Positions 1 to 11,000 of a stretch of 64,000 bases of DNA are shown piece by piece (position 1 is the stretch's first letter; each line of letters opens with the position of its first letter). The DNA is from Drosophila miranda (Eukaryota; Arthropoda; Insecta; Diptera; Drosophilidae), in NCBI RefSeq assembly GCF_003369915.1, contig NC_046675.1, forward strand, positions 25,792,001 to 25,856,000. Reading direction: 5' to 3'. Both the position numbers and the translations under genes were made by a program. The notes below the pieces were generated by a model. That model had not been told where the DNA came from, made no database searches, and saw nothing but the letters and a program-made list of their open reading frames with translations.

Positions 1-29
1 AGGCAAAAGAGTTATGCAGGGCGTTTATT

Positions 30-1509
30 TTACCAATTCACGCGCTTGGCACTCAAGATTTTGAGTATATTCTCAACAACATCGGTACTGGAGTGGTTGC
101 CGCCCAGATCTGTAAGATATTTCGATTAAATAAAACCAAACTTAAGCAATTAGGTGGCGCGCGTACCTGGTGTGCGGATGGCATCATTGCAAATGGTCTG
201 ATAGGTGGCCTCGTAGATGACATTGGCATGCTCCTTGTGGCCAAGATGATTCAACATGTCAATGCTGGCATTGATCATTGCCACGGGATTGGCAATATTC
301 TTGCCAGCAATGGCAGTGCCTGTGTTTCGGGTGCCCGGCTCAAACACGGCGTACTGAAAACGAAATCGTACGTCAAACCAGTCGTTTGTGGCAGCTCCAA
401 AGACTCTTAAATACTTACATGATCGCCGTAGTTGCGGCCGGAAATGAGGCCAGCTCCGCCCATCAAGCCGCAGAGCACATTGGACACAATGGTTCCATAC
501 AAATTGGTCATGTTCATCACATCGAACTGATGGGGCTTGGACACGGCTTGCATGCAGGTGTTGTCGATGATCATGTTGTCGTGCTCCAGCTCGGGATAGT
601 CCTTGTGCACACGGTTGGCACACTCCAGAAAGAGGCCGTCGGACAGCTTCATGATGTTTGCTTTGTGGATGGTAGTGACCTTCTTGCGGTTGTTCTGACG
701 CGCATACTCGAAGGCATAGCGGGCCACACGCTCGGCATTCTCGACGGTGACTACCTTCATGCTCTCGACGATGCCAGGCACCGACTCATGCTCCAACATA
801 GCATACTCACCATCGGTGTTCTGACGGATCAGAACAACGTCAATGTCCTGGTGGCGTGCCGGAATGCCGGGATACGACTTGCAGTGGACAACGTTCACAT
901 AGAGATCCAGCTCATTACGGATGGCCACGTTGCGAGAGATGTCCGCCAGCTCCTGGGACTTGGTCTCAATGTTGCCCTTGAGTGCGACACCGTTTCTCTT
1001 GATCGACATAATGGCATAGTCCAGATCATCGTTTCCCTCGGTGGAGGGATCAATGTCGATTACCTCAAAATCAATGGGAGCGCCGCAGTAGCTGAAGATT
1101 TCCCTCACATATGTCATCAGCTCCGGACCGATGCCACCGCCAGGGAGCATGGTGACAGCATGACGACCACCATACTGGGCCGATGGGATATCTGTCCGCT
1201 GCACAAACGTATACATATGTACATCAATATTGTCTATGCTATAACCTCACTTGTGCGCGGGTGTTAACACCTACCGTAACTTTCTTCTGCAGCGACGACT
1301 TGGTGTGGGCCACATCCTCGCTCTTTTCCTTGGTTACCAGCATAGGATAGCCCTGAAATATGATTAGATAGGGAAACGATCAGTTCTGCTGCCCGTTCCA
1401 CGGCCCAACACATTATGTAATTTTGGCCAATTTTCAGCCCACGAAAACCTACGCGTGTCAGGAACGGCGTCTGCGTCTGCAGCAGTCTCTGTGTCAAGCG
1501 AAGGGCCAT
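30..1509 (-). CDS. Idh3g: NAD-dependent isocitrate dehydrogenase, gamma-type subunit, mitochondrial
   Basis: Five coding exons join in phase (minus strand): 1509-1453, 1352-1275, 1198-419, 353-167 and 109-30, giving 393 aa, close to the usual family length. The first exon encodes an Arg/Leu/Gln-rich N-terminus (MALRLTQRLLQTQ) fitting a mitochondrial presequence. The body carries family blocks such as YGGRHAVTMLPGGGIGPELM, VALKGNIET, KVTTIHKANIMKLSDGLF and YAVFEPGTRNTG. The YGGRH start of the fold and the VALKGNIET block match the gamma rather than the beta or alpha subunits of IDH3. By family knowledge, this subunit is regulatory in the matrix heterooligomer that oxidises isocitrate to 2-oxoglutarate in the TCA cycle. 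The stop TAA (32-30) is followed immediately by an AATAAA poly(A) signal (29-24). It is head-to-head with the SAM carrier gene, about 480 bp apart. The assignment to gamma (CG5028 in D. melanogaster) is from memory of the family. Confidence 0.93.
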
Positions 1510-1989
1510 GATTGCGTTTCGTGGATTATTTGCCTTTAGTGCTGCCGTAGCCAATTGTCTTGCAAATTACTCAAAAATATCACGGCCAAATGCGCTTTAA
1601 TATGCTGGCCAAAACGGTGCTGGTCTTCCTCTTGCCAAAGAACAACCGCGAACAGCTGTTTGGGCGGTGCTGCCAGACCGTTGCTACCATAAGTGCTGTT
1701 TCAGAGTCAAGCTAGATAAAAGAAAATAATGCTACAAATGGGGCTACGACTTGTATAGGAAATTTTGCGTTATTGCTTAAATAAGCGATCAATTCATTTT
1801 AATATCCTTAAGTCTTCCACTTTAAAATAGGCAAGTTGAAGCCCGAAATAAGCTAAAGTGGCAACACTGCGGCGCAGCTGATTTTCTTGTTACGTTAACA
1901 ACCAAACCAGACCAATGTGCTTATTAATTAAAACAAAAAACCTGACAGCATGACTTAAGATTGGAAACCGCAATCAATAATTGTAAGCA
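1510..1989. promoter_or_regulatory. Divergent intergenic promoter region (Idh3g / SAM carrier)
   Basis: These 480 bp separate two divergently transcribed genes for mitochondrial proteins and must contain both promoters. Nothing else coding is visible. The stretch is AT-rich in its middle, with short GC-rich patches (about 1640-1690 and 1860-1880) containing CAGCTG. I see no TATA box that is convincingly placed, and no exact DRE. Confidence 0.6.
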
Positions 1990-3063
1990 ATGGCTGCAGA
2001 TCTAGCTCAGGATTCGGCCGCTCTCGCAGCGCACATCAGCATGCAGGACCCGGTAGCAAAATTTTCATTTCTTCATGCTCTGGTGGTACGTTGAAAGATT
2101 AAGAATCAAAGCATATTAATCATTACATGACCTTTCATAGGCTGGTGGAGTGGCTGGCGTGGTGGTCGACATCGCCCTCTTTCCAATAGACACGGTAAAA
2201 ACGCGACTCCAAAGTGAATTGGGCTTCTGGCGTGCCGGCGGCTTCCGTGGGATCTACAAGGGCCTGGCTCCTGCAGCCACCGGCAGTGCACCTACAGCGG
2301 CGCTCTTCTTTTGTGCCTACGAGTGCGGCAAGCAGTTCTTTAGCTCTGTCACTAATACCAAAGATTCTCCGTATGTCCACATGGCGGCAGCGTCCACAGC
2401 AGAAGTGGTAGGACTGACTGGGATCAAAATACGCTTGTGTTTAATACGTTTATGTATTCATAGCTGGCGTGCCTTATTCGCGTACCTGTGGAGATAGCCA
2501 AACAGCGATCGCAGACTCTGCTGGGCCACAAGCAGCAGCAGTCGGCTTTCCAGATCCTAATGCGTGCCTATCGCACTGAAGGACTGCGTCGTGGTCTTTA
2601 TCGTGGCTTTGGCTCAACCATCATGCGCGAAATTCCATTCAGCTTGATACAGTTCCCGTTGTGGGAGTACTTTAAACTCCAGTGGACACCAATGACGGGC
2701 TACGAGTCAACGCCATTAACTGTTGCTCTCTGCGGCGCGGTCGCCGGTGGCATTTCAGCTGGTCTGACAACTCCGCTGGATGTGGTGAAGACACGCATTA
2801 TGCTAGCGGAACGGGAGAGCCTCACGCGGCGTCGCAATGCCTACAGCATTCTTCACGGCATTTATCTGGAACGAGGCTTCAGCGGGTAACAAAATGATAA
2901 GCCTCTAGAAATCTGTTTACAAATATTTAAATATTATTTATTTCTCAGTCTGTTTGCTGGATTTGTGCCGCGTGTGCTGTGGATCACACTTGGCGGGGCA
3001 TTCTTCTTTGGATTCTACGACCTAACAACACGCCTGTTGGGCGCTACCAATACTGACCATTAA
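1990..3063 (+). CDS. CG4743: Mitochondrial S-adenosylmethionine carrier (SLC25A26 type)
   Basis: Four exons join in phase: 1990-2085, 2141-2407, 2464-2885 and 2949-3063, giving 299 aa, the standard size for an SLC25 carrier. All three mitochondrial-carrier signatures are present: PIDTVKTRLQ in repeat 1, PVEIAKQR in repeat 2 and PLDVVKTRI in repeat 3. Each sits at the end of an odd-numbered transmembrane helix. Repeat 1 is unusually short between helices 1 and 2 (LGFWRAGGFRGIYKGL), a trait of the SAM carrier subfamily (yeast Pet8/Sam5, human SLC25A26). The protein is expected to exchange cytosolic SAM for matrix S-adenosylhomocysteine across the inner membrane. Introns are 55-63 bp. A poly(A) signal AATAAA lies at 3165-3170, about 100 bp after the stop. 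The D. melanogaster name CG4743 is from memory. Confidence 0.93.
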
Positions 3064-3164
3064 ATTAGTGTTATTATTGTTATACCTAAGGCAGAGGCAC
3101 ATCGATTGATTTAGTATCTAAGCTGATTTGATGGATGACAACCACCAAGTTGGACAATGTAGAC

Positions 3165-3170
3165 AATAAA
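3165..3170 (+). terminator. Poly(A) signal of the SAM carrier gene
   Basis: A canonical AATAAA hexamer about 100 bp past the carrier stop codon. It precedes the convergent end of the next gene, whose stop is at 3283. Confidence 0.6.
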
Positions 3171-3282
3171 TTGTATGGAAGTTTCTTCTGTAAGAGATTC
3201 ACTTATCCGCCTAGGCAGGAGAACTGCAGGTCCCTGGAGTGTTGGGGCAGTGCTCTGGGCGCTATGATTAACAAAACGATCA

Positions 3283-3691
3283 TTACTTATTCCACATATC
3301 AATATCATATACCAGACGTACATTTTCAATATGCAGACGACCACTCAGCAAGCTGGCAGCAGCATATTGCTCTCCAAACTCCTCCCCACCGGCCATGGGC
3401 ACATCTGAATCTTCCTCATCCACGTTGATGTAGTCGATGCGGGGCGGCTTCATCCGTTTCAAGCAGGGACAAGAGTATTGGCAGCGGCTACGTGACATGG
3501 CATACACCTGCAAATACATATGTTAACGAAGGCGCACACTTGTTCAAACACTGCCGATAAGGAATGTAACGCACCAAAGCTGCTAGGATGAATATGCCCA
3601 CAAGCGTGGCGATGGGCAGCCAGATATACTGGGCATCGTCTGGATGCACGAGATCGGAATCTGGCTCGATGGTGCTGACACCCAAATCCAT
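3283..3691 (-). CDS. Small single-pass membrane protein, unrecognised
   Basis: Two exons (3691-3575 and 3507-3283) join in phase 0 to a 113-residue protein, with donor TTG|GTGCGT and acceptor TTTGCAG|GTG. The start is the first in-frame ATG at 3691. The open frame extends further upstream to about 3775 but without an ATG. There is a short acidic N-terminus (DSDLVHPDDAQY) and then one hydrophobic helix (WLPIATLVGIFILAALVYAM). A Cys-containing juxtamembrane patch (SRCQYSCPCLKRMK) follows, which could be palmitoylated. The tail is acidic (INVDEEDSDVP) and ends in WNK. This layout suggests a small type I or III membrane protein with a cytosolic tail, but I do not recognise the family. It is divergent from the zinc-finger gene and convergent with the SAM carrier. 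An upstream non-coding or short coding exon cannot be excluded. Confidence 0.7.
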
Positions 3692-3918
3692 TCCTTTGTT
3701 TTGTCCCTGCGAATAACTGCTGCGGAAAAATGATTGCTTACAAAATTTTGAGCGCTGTGGAGAGAGTTGCCACACAGTTGGCAGAATGTGCTTTGGTGGC
3801 AGCCCTTTATCGTTTTCTCAACGCTGAGGCGGTACTTTTGGATTTATTTCCACTAGCTTAAGGTTGCAAATTCTCGTATTGTGTGCATTTACCTGTAAAA
3901 ATATATCAACACAATCAA
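3692..3918. promoter_or_regulatory. Short divergent promoter region (small membrane protein / ZAD zinc finger)
   Basis: Only about 227 bp separate the two putative ATG codons, so the 5' UTRs and both promoters must share this segment. The sequence around 3840-3890 is AT-rich. No canonical core-promoter element stands out by eye. Confidence 0.45.
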
Positions 3919-4772
3919 ATGCAGCAACAAAACCCGACGTTTTTTATAAACTTCAGGAATCATTGCCGCTTTTGCGGTCAAGAGCTCCAGCCTTACCAGA
4001 TGCTGAACATGAACTCGATCTGTGATACTCAGGCGGGGCGTTCATTCTTTGATTGCCACCAGATGTGTTCTGGCAAGGATCTACGTCAGTGCCCAAACAG
4101 CGCCCAACCGTTGTGCAACGACTGCGGTGAGAAGCTTAAATGCTTCTACGATTATTGCAAGGCCATGGCTACGTACGTTAAAGAGGAAGAGAAGGCTGCA
4201 AAAGCGGAAACCGAGCAGATGCCGATGGCCAATCAGCAGATTTTTGACGAGGCTCAGGATACCAAACCCCAAGCCATGACAGATACCGATCTGATGACAA
4301 AGCACGAGACTGCTGAAAAAGATGGACAACCTGTGCCTCAATTCAGCTGCAAGATATGCCACAAGGCTTTCAATCGGAAACGATATTTGAGTCGGCATCA
4401 GCACCTACATGACGCTAATCGTCCGTTCCACAGTTGTCAGCAATGCAACTCAATGTTCGCCAGCAAATATTCATTGAGCAGACACGTGAAGAACCAGCAC
4501 TGTGATTTCTGCAAAAAGAAATTTGGCGTAGCTAGATGCCTCAAGATCCACACTAAAGAGAACCAGCACTTGGCCACAAGTGCAGTTACTGCGAAAAAAA
4601 CTTAGATCTCGGATCGTAAGTCTTTGTGTTCCGGATGCCTCATAGCACATTCCAAATATACTAATACGTCTACTTTTCTTTCAGACTGCACGTTCACATT
4701 GAGCGCCAGCACGGCATTAGCCTGGAGCTGCAGGAGCTGAATGCGATGTCTGCGTCCCACAATATTCGCTAA
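3919..4772 (+). CDS. ZAD-type C2H2 zinc-finger protein, reading frame interrupted by a 1-nt shift
   Basis: The first in-frame ATG is at 3919. A likely ZAD domain comes first, with Cys pairs CRFC and CNDC and the ending LKCFYDYCKAMATY. An acidic Lys/Glu linker follows, then C2H2 fingers FSCKICHKAF..HQHLH, HSCQQCNSMF..HVKNQH and CDFCKKKFG..H. Taken literally, the frame stops at TAG 4603-4605. In the next frame, however, a further finger starts at 4575 (HKCSYCEKNLDLGS). It continues across a good intron (donor after 4615, acceptor before 4685) into LHVHIERQHG and a tail ending at TAA 4770-4772. Ancestrally the gene must have run through, and one base appears missing near 4573-4575. By family knowledge, ZAD proteins are nuclear DNA-binding factors that dimerise through ZAD. 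It may be the orthologue of CG4730, but I am not sure. Confidence 0.75.
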
Positions 4773-5050
4773 AAGTTGGTTCTGACATAACCATAACCCA
4801 TAAAAATCAAATTTTAGGGAAATTTCCTTACAAATATCACATTGAATGTATTTCACGCTTACCTTTGGTTAACTTACATAAATACTGAGGGATATACATA
4901 GATATAGATGCTCATAGATATACATAAATGGATAAGATTTTGTTATCATAGACAAAATAAATGCAAGGCCCAATGCTCTGAAGGGTTTGCGGCACTCAAT
5001 TTTCTCTATCTGATGATGGTATACATGTTCAAACGTCCCGTGGACATCAT

Positions 5051-8000
5051 TCAGTTGGCCAACGTCAGAGCCAGCGGCATGGCCTTAGCAATCGTGGTGG
5101 ACTCTTCCGGATGCTGTGAGGAGCCTGTCGCCGTGCCAGTTGTGATCGTGCCCGCATTACCATTTGCCGTTTCGGCCCGCTTGCGTGAGGTGATTTTCTT
5201 CCAGCCGCGCAGGAAGATCTGATTGCGATACTTGGGCGTGGTGAAGGTATACAGCAGAGGATTGACGGCCGAGTTGAGGGGCAGCACGAAGACCACCAGC
5301 CAGGCGTATATATCGTCCGATATATTGTAGTTGAAGAACACCCAGATTTTCATGACTATGATGGGCACCCAGCAGAGCACATCCGTGAGCACAATGAAAA
5401 AGAAACGCACCGCGAACTCGCAGTCCAGCAGGGACAGTGGCGTGGCACTTCGCGTTCGCCAAATGGAGATCAACAGCGCCGTATAGAGCAGGGCGATCAT
5501 CACGAGCAGCAGCAGATTGACACCCAGGAAGACAAACGCCGAGTACTGCCATCCTAAGGGATAGGCCTCGTGTATGTGCAGGGGAAAACAGGTACCGGAG
5601 TGAGCGCCATAGAACTTGGTGCTTGAATTCCAGAGCACCACGGGGGCCACTGCTAGGCCCACGCCCGTCAGCCAAATGCAGAACAGGGCGAAGCACATGA
5701 TACGCACACTGATGCTGCGATGTCCGCGAAAGGGATCCGCAATGAGCAGGAAGCGCTCCAGCGACATGAAGGCCAGTATTAACATGGATACTTCCGAGGA
5801 GCTGACCGCCAGAGTGCCAATGGCTACGCACTGCCACGAGCTGACCCAGTCCAGGACCACTCTGAAAGGATAGGTATAGATACATTAAGCTTTAGTTATG
5901 ATCTTGGTGAGACCTGATATAAAAACACATGCTTTGTCTGTCATACACATATGTATGTGTCTCTAGGGATGAACGTTTTAGGGAAAACATAAAAATTGCT
6001 ATCGAGATGGAAGTCAAATATAAATGTTCTAATATAAATCTAAAATCGTCAAGCTTTTGATGGAACAGAAAAGACATACTACATGTGTCAATAGCCGCTT
6101 AAAAATTTTGTCTATGTAATGTATAGGGCTAAGGTAAACCACTTGTAGTCGGTTTCTATCGCCGTTCGATATTTTACGTCACGCATATCTGTACTCGCTG
6201 ACGACATTAAGTTAGGGGCAGCTTGAAAACCCTGTCTTGACCCTCGACGCTATTTTTTAGCATTTTATGCAATACATTATTACCCTCGAGTCGGAAAAAC
6301 GTAGCTAGGAATTATTTCGAAGTTTTGCCGGTTGATCATATTGAGCCGTAGAACTTGTAATTTCGTGCGAATAATGGATAGGTAGTGATGTACATATCCA
6401 GCACAGATCGCTGGATATTTCCAATTCAAACAGGAAAACTTTATATCTCCATGTTCAACTGAGATTTGAAGTCCAGAAGACTAAGGACCAAAATCAGATC
6501 ATATTCGGGTAGAAATGCCATTTTGCGTTTATGGCTTTGTGCGCTAACCAAATTTTTACAAATTGTTTTTATACACACACTCGGAGGCAAAGGATATTTT
6601 GTATTAAATGTTTGTATATTTGTACATGTGTAAGGCACAGAACGTGGAGTGCAAATATATATAAAAAGCGACTTGCAATTAAAATTTCGATTTTTTGACG
6701 TAACTGTGCGTATTTGTACCTAGCCAAACAGTCCCAGTGACTAAAATTGTTATTTCAAAAATGGTCTCCCTTCTCGTATGTCGTGACTAAACCTAGATGG
6801 AAATGTATGATTTTTGTTGGATATATACATAATTGAAAAAAGAGCCCAAGGTGTTATACACTCACTTGTAATACTCGTTCCTATATCGGTAGTCCTGAAT
6901 ACCAATGGTGATTAGATAGAATCCCATTAGCATATCGGCCAGAGCCAGATTCCGAATGACCATGGTCACCGCGATGTTCTCGTCCCGATAGATGAAGCGC
7001 CCCCAGAGGACCAGCACGTTTCCTGATATGGTTAGGGTGGCCATTACCCAGGCAGAGTAGCGCAGCACCGGCTTGGTCAGGAGATCCTTGAAGGAGCTCA
7101 CACCGTCTGTTGATGGCTTGCACATACGCACTCGGGGCGTCATGGAGCAGTAGAAGAAGCGATCGTAAATGATATACGTGAGATTTCGCATACCGTTGAT
7201 GGCAGCAAAGTCGATGTGGTCGTACCGGATGCCCGTCAGATTCAGGAAGGAGATGTTGAGGGGCTGCAACAGGCTGCGATGGATATGAAGCGGCATCTGG
7301 GCAAGGGAGCTGAAATCAAACAATCACCTCTGGGTATATTTATAAGGTTATATGATTCCCTCACTTACAGTGCCTCCAGTCGAGTGTTGTGCAGAAATGT
7401 TTCTCCAGATAATTCCTTAATGGGATTGCCGACAAGGCGGCTGTAAAACGAAATGCACGTCTTATAAATGTCTCGTAGATTCAACATTACGTATACGACG
7501 CGTAAGCCGCGTCTAATGGCCCCACATTTTGGAGCAGCGCTGATAAAGCAGCCCACAACCTCCTCCGCTCCAGCTTTAAAACTTTTCAAAATATTATTTT
7601 TGGAGTCTTTTTTATCTTCTTGTGCTTTAAGATGGAGCAACAAGAGCTTTAAGAGTCACATAATAAAGTCCCCGCCGGCAACATAATAGCGAAATTTTAT
7701 ATTTAAGAGCTGGGCGACAATATAAATCAGTGCACAAACATTGTCTATCAATCTGTGGGGTGCAACTTTCTGGGGTTAAATGTGTTGGCTTTCCATAGGA
7801 AAGAGCGCATCATTCATGACAGACATGGCTACGGGCAAACGAGCAGACAGGATATGTGGCACTGTGGTTCCAGAAACAAATAAAATGCATTTAAATACGC
7901 GCATTTACTAAGCGAAACACTGGACGATGGCTAAGTGGCAGTAAGAATAGTGTTTGGGCGAGGTAAAATGATTCAAGTTTATTTTTATATTCATCTGGGC

Positions 8001-11000
8001 ATGCGGATGCCAACTGATTTCCCCCAATTATGCCATAGCGCCACTGTGTCACGTCTTCGTGTGAAGTGCAGCAGCTGATGTTTATACTGGTGCTGGACCT
8101 GGAGTTGATGCTGAAGCAGCTCCATTTCTTGCACTTGTCTGGTCAATCAATGCTCAAGCGCCAACTGTTAACAGTTTGTTTTTATGGATTGTCGCACAAA
8201 GACAAAAGCCAGGTCCCACCCCCACCAAGCTCCCAGAAGATTCCACAGATTGCTGGTAATTGCCGGCTGGCTATAAAGTTCCCGGCCTCATCCTTAACCA
8301 AATATTTAACTCTAGCATAAATTGATACCCCAAAAATGTGGGCACACTCACATAATTTCGTATGTAAATGTGTAATTAATTATTGAGCGACAGGCCTCTC
8401 GGATCATCATTGCTGCTGCTCCTGCTGCGGTTCCAGGCATAAATATCACACTTAATAACTTCATAAACACCAAGCAAAACCAGACGTCGAGCACAATTAA
8501 CATAATTCTGCGGTAGGGCAACAAGTTGCTGTCCTGTCCCCAAGTGCTGTCCAGCCCCAAAATAAGCCTCGGGTAATGCCCATTGCTCATGGCCAAGCAC
8601 ATCCAGGGCCCAGCACACGTGGCCCAGTGACCAGGGCCCACAAAAGTAGGCAACACAAATGCGTCAGCATCAAGGGGCATGGTCGGAAGGACCCACACAG
8701 TGGCAGAGTCGTGGTGTAAGGGCAGGATGGGCTGGTACAGCGGTCAATGCGCATTTAAGAATATGGCAAATAAATGCCTGCAGTGGTGTTAGTGCGCTAC
8801 GTGCAGGGTACGTGGAAAAGTGACGGAAAATATATCACAAATTATGGAATGGGCCACAAGTTCAGGACAGATACGTAAATGCTCTCACCAGGCTACATTT
8901 AAAGCTCTCTAAAAACGAGAATTTAAATAAAATTAACTCAGAGGTTCATTTCAAAGGAACACAAAACATTTTTATGGCTTTACATCTAATGCGCTTACTC
9001 ATTTTTAATCACATTGTTAAATGCATCAAATAATTTTTAAGCTCATTTCATGAATACCATATCAATGTAAAAGGCTTCAATCCCATTCAATAAATCAATA
9101 CTTGAGCACTTTCAAAGGCAAATACATAAAGAAAATGCATTTTAGCTGCACAAAGATCGCATTGCAAATGCATTGCTTTTATATATACAGTATTTACCCA
9201 ATCAATGTAGCCCACTCTAGTCCATTCAGAGAAGAGCATATTAACCAAATGAAACCATTTACGCTTCTCCGGCAAATGACACGTTTCAATTGTGGAATTC
9301 TTTTGGGGCAATGTGCTCCACGAATGTACTCTGGCATTTGTTGCACTGTCTGCCCCCAGCAGTAGCAGGAGCTGGAGAAGGGAGTGGCAAAGGGAGGGGC
9401 TTATATTGACCATAATTAACGTCAGAGCAACAGCAGCTTTGGCAGGACAATGAGTGCACGAGTGGAAGAATGTCTTTAAGCCCGATGCCCAATGTCCAAT
9501 GTCCAAGGCTCTCCTCCATAATGACCTGTCACTGGCTCAGTGTCCTGGACAGCAGGAATCAAATTAGTGCAGCGATTTCACAAATATTTTCGTTTGTTTT
9601 ATGGCTGCCCCACCTCCTCTCCTATCGGTCCATGTTCATCCCAGGGGGATACATAGGAAACAAAACAAATCAGCAGAAAATGCCAAAGAGAAGGAAGCGA
9701 AGCTGGATACATGAGCAGCATTTAGATGGGTATCTGATAGATACAAATACACACCCACACACCAAAACACTCTCCGTTGCCATTGGAGGAATTTCTGTGC
9801 AGTTCCTTTTGCTGCTGGCCATAAAAGTCTTACACTTCTGTGCCACACAAGAGCTGGAACCAGGAATGCTGGGAAATTCCTCGCACGCCGGCAAAGGGCA
9901 AAATATTTGCATGGATTCGGTGTGGGGATAGATCTTGGTATGGCATCAACAGGCATAAAGGATACAGAACTGTGGGAAAGCATTGGGATAGGGTCTAATG
10001 AAGCAATGACGATTGGGGGAACGATTCGGACCAGCGTCGATTTCAATAAACTCCTTCATTATTGGCCAACAACTTCGGTCCGAGAGTCTGTCCGTTCGTT
10101 TCGGCTACAGCCCAGGCTTTGGCGAAATTGTTTTCTCATAAAATACAAATTTATTTGCATTTTTATTTGGTCATAATAATGTTTGTTTATTCTGTTTCGT
10201 GGCCAGAAGTCAGTCCCAAAAGATACAAAAATCGCCAAAGATACTTTTCACTTAAACCAAATGAAATCTGGTCCAGCCAGAGCAACCTCATGGCTGTGCT
10301 TGTATCCATGTCTGGGTATTTATGAGAGGGTGTGTGGGGTGCTATCTTCCTTGATATGCTGATGTATCTGCTATATATGGGATGGTAAATTTATTAAGGC
10401 CACAGCTTGATGCTAGACGAGAGAGACAGAGCTGGCAGAGACATTTATTGAATATACTATTGATATATGGGGTTATGAAAGCCAGAAAGCAACATTGCCC
10501 TCACATAAAAAATGTTTGAATTCCCAAAGCCAAAGTCAAAGTGAAAGCCCAAGAAATCCTTAAAGGATAACTTTAATGGATGAGCATGTTTTTCCCCCAA
10601 GAATATTATCGGGCATACGCCATGCTGTCTGAGGCTCATCAAAGTCCTTCCTCAAAGCGCTAAACAATTTGTTTATTTTTACGATTTATGTTTATAGATA
10701 CTCGTACGTACCACCCACTTTCTTTAGAGAGTTGCATATCATTTTTATAGTAATAAACTATGGCCATAAAGGTTAGATTAGTTTCCCCGAAGGGGGTACA
10801 ACTTTTTTATGTGGCGGGCGTGGTCGAGTTCTGTTCATTAAAATATATCTCTTATCGATGAGCTAGAGGGAAATCTCTAGCTGGATAGTTTTCCCTGTCT
10901 TAATTTTGTTTTTCTTATTATTATTTATTTGTCTGTGGGCACAAAAGTTTTCAACTGAAATTTCTCATGAGCGGAGTGGAGAAGAGAGGAGACCCCGGCG

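Noticed and set aside
278..1267. Long plus-strand ORF of 329 codons
   Set aside because: It lies antisense to the Idh3g exon, is a composition shadow of that coding sequence, and has no domain resemblance.
5157..5885. 242-codon minus-strand ORF
   Set aside because: It is in an alternative frame over the last Lgr3 7TM exon. The Lgr3 frame has the GPCR signatures.
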